The notes under the pieces: generated by a model
The model's input: only the letters and a program-made list of their open reading frames with translations
Told to the model about the DNA's origin: nothing
Databases searched by the model: none
Assembly (NCBI GenBank): GCA_903930805.1
Contig: CAIYZZ010000194.1
Coordinates: 1-8,247 of the forward strand
Length of the DNA stretch: 8,247 bases
Source: an uncultured Rhodocyclaceae bacterium
Lineage (GTDB): Bacteria; Pseudomonadota; Gammaproteobacteria; Burkholderiales; Rhodocyclaceae
Direction of reading: 5' to 3'
In this document: piece by piece, positions 5,869 through 8,247 of the stretch
How positions within the stretch are numbered: the stretch's first letter is position 1
Layout of the letters: each line of letters starts with the position of its first letter
Program-made: the position numbers and the translations under genes

Positions 5869-6795
5869 ATGAAAAAAAGCTTGATCGCCCTGATTGCCAC
5901 TGCCGTAACCTTTACCAGCCTTGGCTTCGTTGCCTCTGACGCGGAAGCCGCACGCATTGGCGGTGGCAAATCCATTGGAATGTCCAGAAGCACGGCACCA
6001 TCCCAATCGGCCGTACCGCCAAAACCGGCAACTCCGGCGCAACAAGCGGCACCTGCCGCTGCTCCGACACCTGCCACCGCTCCTGCTGCTGCCGGCAAGC
6101 GCAGCTGGCTCGGCCCACTTGCCGGCCTGGCCGCCGGTATCGGCCTCGCCGCGCTACTCTCGCACTTCGGGATGGGCGAAGGGGTTGCCAACTTTCTGAT
6201 GATCGCCCTGCTGGTTATGGCGGCAATCTTTGTTGTTCGCCTGCTGTTCCGCAAGAAAGCACCGCAAGACAACATGCAATACGCGGGTGCCGGAGCCACC
6301 ATAGGTTCGCAGCGAGTAGAACCCATGCACTTTGAAGGGGAAAAAATCGGCGCTGGCGGGCCGGCAATAGCCGGCACACCGCGTGACATGGGGACGACAA
6401 CACCCGCAGCGTCAGGCAACATCCCTGCCGATTTCGACACTGAAGGTTTTGTCCGCCAGGCCAAGCTCAATTTCGTGCGTCTGCAAGCCGCCAATGATCG
6501 TGGCGACATGGACGACATCAAGAGCTTTACTGCGCCGGAAATCTTTGCCGAAATCCAGATGCAATACGAGGAGCGTAGTCGCAAGCCACAGCAGACCGAC
6601 GTGGTACAGCTTGATGCCGCGTTGCTCGAAGTGGTTACTGAAGGCAGTCAGCACATCGCCAGCGTGCGCTTCCACGGCCTGCTGCGCGAAGAAAGCGGCG
6701 CGGTGCCCGCACCCTTCGACGAAATCTGGCACCTGGCCAAGCCGATCGACGGCGCTCGCGGCTGGACGGTAGCCGGTATCCAGCAAATCAGTTGA
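5869..6795 (+). CDS. Tim44-like domain protein, membrane-anchored
   Basis: This encodes 308 residues. A signal peptide is visible at residues 1-27: MKKS, a hydrophobic core, and a possible cleavage after SDAEA. Next comes a Pro/Ala-rich linker (about 45-76), then two hydrophobic segments (about 81-98 and 106-127) ending in the basic RLLFRKK. A Gly-rich stretch follows, and then a C-terminal Tim44-like domain (about 187-308) with FVRQAKLNFVRLQAANDRGDMDDIKSF and APFDEIWHLAKP. The Tim44-like fold resembles NTF2-type lipid- or protein-binding domains, and bacterial members have no settled function. ATG 5869 follows AAAAGGAAA (5851-5859). The longer in-frame start upstream, inside ubiE, would spoil the signal peptide. 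The gene sits between ubiE and ubiJ and its stop overlaps the ubiJ start (TGATG), so a link to quinone synthesis or membrane lipids is plausible but unproven. Confidence 0.85.
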   Translation: MKKSLIALIATAVTFTSLGFVASDAEAARIGGGKSIGMSRSTAPSQSAVPPKPATPAQQAAPAAAPTPATAPAAAGKRSWLGPLAGLAAGIGLAALLSHFGMGEGVANFLMIALLVMAAIFVVRLLFRKKAPQDNMQYAGAGATIGSQRVEPMHFEGEKIGAGGPAIAGTPRDMGTTTPAASGNIPADFDTEGFVRQAKLNFVRLQAANDRGDMDDIKSFTAPEIFAEIQMQYEERSRKPQQTDVVQLDAALLEVVTEGSQHIASVRFHGLLREESGAVPAPFDEIWHLAKPIDGARGWTVAGIQQIS

Positions 6796-7355
6796 TGATC
6801 GAACAGGCTTTTCTAGCCGCACTGAATCACCTGCTAGGCAGCGCCAACTGGGCAAGGGGCCGACTCAAGCCGTTTGCTGGACGGCAGGCCAGGATCGAAA
6901 TGCCACCGTTTGCCTTCGGCTTCGATGTTGATGCTGAAGGCTGGGTGCGGAAAATCCTTGATCCAACTGATGCCGACGTCAGCATCCGACTCCCTGCACC
7001 TTTACTGATGTCGCAAGGTATCGACAAGGTCATTGCCGGCGCCAGAGTGGCTGGCAATGCAGAATTCGCCACTGAGTTGTCCTTTGTCTTTCGCAATCTG
7101 CGCTGGGATGCCGAGGAAGACCTGTCGAAGCTGGTCGGCGACATTGCCGCACGTCGAATTATGCTTGGTGCCAATCAACTTATCGCCTGGCAGAAGCAGG
7201 CTGCAAATAACTTAACGGAAAATCTCGCCGAGTACCTGATCCACGAAAACCCTCTGCTCGTCGACACCGCTGAATTCATCACGTTTCGTGATGAGGTTGC
7301 CCGCTTAAGCTATGAACTGACTCGACTGGAAGTGCGCAGCAAAACCTTCGCATGA
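6795..7355 (+). CDS. ubiJ: UbiJ, SCP2-domain accessory factor of ubiquinone biosynthesis
   Basis: This encodes 186 residues. The N-terminal SCP2-like domain (about 1-115) includes AFLAALNHLL, IEMPPFAFGFDVDAEGW and VAGNAEFATELSFVFRNLRWDAEEDLSKLVGDIAA. The C-terminal third is helical and probably coiled-coil, ending FRDEVARLSYELTRLEVRSK. UbiJ (formerly YigP) binds the polyprenyl tail of ubiquinone intermediates and, with UbiK, helps assemble the soluble Ubi complex. ATG 6795 shares a base with the preceding TGA, indicating coupling to the Tim44-like gene; the TTG before it (6792) is a less likely start. In many proteobacteria ubiB follows ubiE-ubiJ. Here no ubiB follows: the gene runs into the 3' end of the ATP synthase operon, so ubiB must lie elsewhere or be missing. 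Confidence 0.88.
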   Translation: MIEQAFLAALNHLLGSANWARGRLKPFAGRQARIEMPPFAFGFDVDAEGWVRKILDPTDADVSIRLPAPLLMSQGIDKVIAGARVAGNAEFATELSFVFRNLRWDAEEDLSKLVGDIAARRIMLGANQLIAWQKQAANNLTENLAEYLIHENPLLVDTAEFITFRDEVARLSYELTRLEVRSKTFA

Positions 7356-7508
7356 GACAACCCAGGGAGTAGTCAGCCATGAAAAGGGGCTTCATCACCC
7401 TATCCGCTTTAGCTATCCTGAAGGAACTTTATCCGGACGACAAGGCATTGTAAACAAGCCAGTCTGCCGTCCCGCCAGCGCCGACTTTTCAGGTACTCTG
7501 AATATTTT
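7356..7508. other. Convergent intergenic gap between ubiJ and atpC
   Basis: These 153 bases separate the plus-strand ubiJ from the minus-strand atpC. Nothing resembling the start of ubiB or another known protein is found. A 24-codon ORF lies at 7379-7453. A short 5-bp inverted repeat, TTCAG (7488-7492) with CTGAA (7498-7502), is followed on the plus strand by TATTTTC. That could be a feeble terminator for ubiJ but is too small to call. I see no strong bidirectional terminator. Confidence 0.6.
7379..7453 (+). CDS. Possible 24-residue small protein
   Basis: An ATG at 7379 opens 24 codons to TAA 7451-7453, starting MKRGFITLSALAIL and ending in the acidic/basic DDKAL. A purine stretch AGGGAG (7364-7369) lies nine bases before the ATG, an acceptable Shine-Dalgarno. 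The first half is mildly hydrophobic after a basic start, so a short membrane peptide is conceivable, but the hydrophobic run is only about ten residues. I recognise no family. Such an ORF can arise by chance in 153 bases, and it could also be the eroded start of a former gene. Confidence 0.18.
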   Translation: MKRGFITLSALAILKELYPDDKAL

Positions 7509-7928
7509 CTACCTGCGGCGCAATTTCTGTATCGCTGCCAATTGCGCAACCGCTTCGGCCAGTTCGGCCTGAGCACGCGCGTAGTCCATCTCGGCACTCT
7601 TGTCGCTCATCGCCTCTTCAGCCTTGCGCTTGGCATCAAGTGCCTTGGCCTCATCGAGATCCTTGCCGCGAATTGCCGTGTCGGCCAGCACGGTGACGAG
7701 CCCCGGCTGGACCTCAAGAATGCCACCAGCGACGAAAATCAACTCTTCCTGATCCTGCTGTGGCACCTTGAGGCGCACGGCACCCGGCTTGATGCGCGTC
7801 ATCAACGGCATATGGCCTGGCAGGATGCCGAGCTCACCGGCTTCGCCGGGCAACACGACAAACTCTGCCAGGCCGGAGAAGATGGACTCCTCCGCACTGA
7901 CGACATCTACGTGAACGGTCATTGTCAT
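7509..7928 (-). CDS. atpC: ATP synthase F1 epsilon subunit
   Basis: This encodes 139 residues, the normal length. Epsilon belongs to the central stalk of F1Fo ATP synthase; it couples rotation to catalysis and its C-terminal helices can inhibit ATP hydrolysis. The N-terminal beta-sandwich shows [33 protein letters not shown] (7-39) and the end of the domain is [20 protein letters not shown] (68-87). The helical hairpin (about 88-139) contains [16 protein letters not shown] and an Ala/Glu/Gln-rich second helix ending in LRRR. ATG 7928 is preferred to ATG 7922 because AAAAGG lies about nine bases before it. The longer open frame runs back into atpD in another frame. The gene lies 25 bases after atpD and is the last gene of the atp operon, read from outside the window. 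Confidence 0.97.
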   Translation of the reverse strand: MTMTVHVDVVSAEESIFSGLAEFVVLPGEAGELGILPGHMPLMTRIKPGAVRLKVPQQDQEELIFVAGGILEVQPGLVTVLADTAIRGKDLDEAKALDAKRKAEEAMSDKSAEMDYARAQAELAEAVAQLAAIQKLRRR

Positions 7929-7953
7929 GGTGTGTGACCTTTTACTGGAGTGC

Positions 7954-8247
<294 letters not shown>

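Noticed and set aside
5667..6584. Long minus-strand open frame of 305 codons opposite ubiE and the Tim44-like gene
   Set aside because: Its product is Ser/Arg/Ala-rich with no recognisable motif, and it lies opposite two clearly real genes. It is a GC-bias shadow of the plus-strand coding frame.
7488..7508. Intrinsic terminator for ubiJ formed by TTCAG/CTGAA and the following TATTTTC
   Set aside because: The stem has only five pairs with three A-T pairs and would be too weak to call; kept as a note in the intergenic entry.

Overview
This window is a stretch of core chromosome from a betaproteobacterium, most likely of the Rhodocyclales type (Azoarcus/Dechloromonas/Accumulibacter-like). That placement is inferred from protein character and gene order, not from a database search. 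The supporting orders are rpoN-hpf-ptsN-hprK, with an HPr kinase of the proteobacterial form, and DUF971-ubiE-Tim44-like-ubiJ. The DNA is moderately GC-rich and codon use looks uniform. I see no mobile element, CRISPR array, tRNA, rRNA or other sign of recent transfer.

Layout: (1) Positions 1-1316 hold the 3' end of recA, then recX and lptB, all on the plus strand and joined by 4-base start/stop overlaps (GTGA, ATGA). (2) Positions 1324-4603 hold rpoN (sigma-54), hpf (ribosome hibernation factor), ptsN (EIIA-Ntr) and hprK (HPr kinase/phosphorylase). The hpf-ptsN junction is unusually rich in inverted repeats, with three within about 100 bases. A terminator-like hairpin lies across the hprK stop codon. 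(3) Positions 4680-7355 hold a DUF971 protein, ubiE (quinone C-methyltransferase), a membrane-anchored Tim44-like protein and ubiJ (SCP2-domain ubiquinone accessory factor), closely spaced like an operon. (4) Positions 7356-7508 are a short convergent gap. (5) Positions 7509-8247 carry the end of the ATP synthase operon on the minus strand: the atpD C-terminus and atpC.

How the genes work together: recA/recX are recombinase and modulator. lptB powers lipopolysaccharide export. rpoN, hpf, ptsN and hprK form the familiar nitrogen/stress control cluster, where PtsN and HprK belong to the PTS phosphorelay. The third block is for aerobic or respiratory quinone synthesis, and it happens to face the ATP synthase genes.

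All large ORFs are assignable to known families, so I do not see a new defence system or cassette. The points most worth a second look are the cluster of inverted repeats between hpf and ptsN, the Tim44-like and DUF971 proteins embedded in the ubiquinone genes, the direct recA-recX-lptB linkage without lptC/lptA, and a RecA C-terminus that lacks the usual acidic tail.
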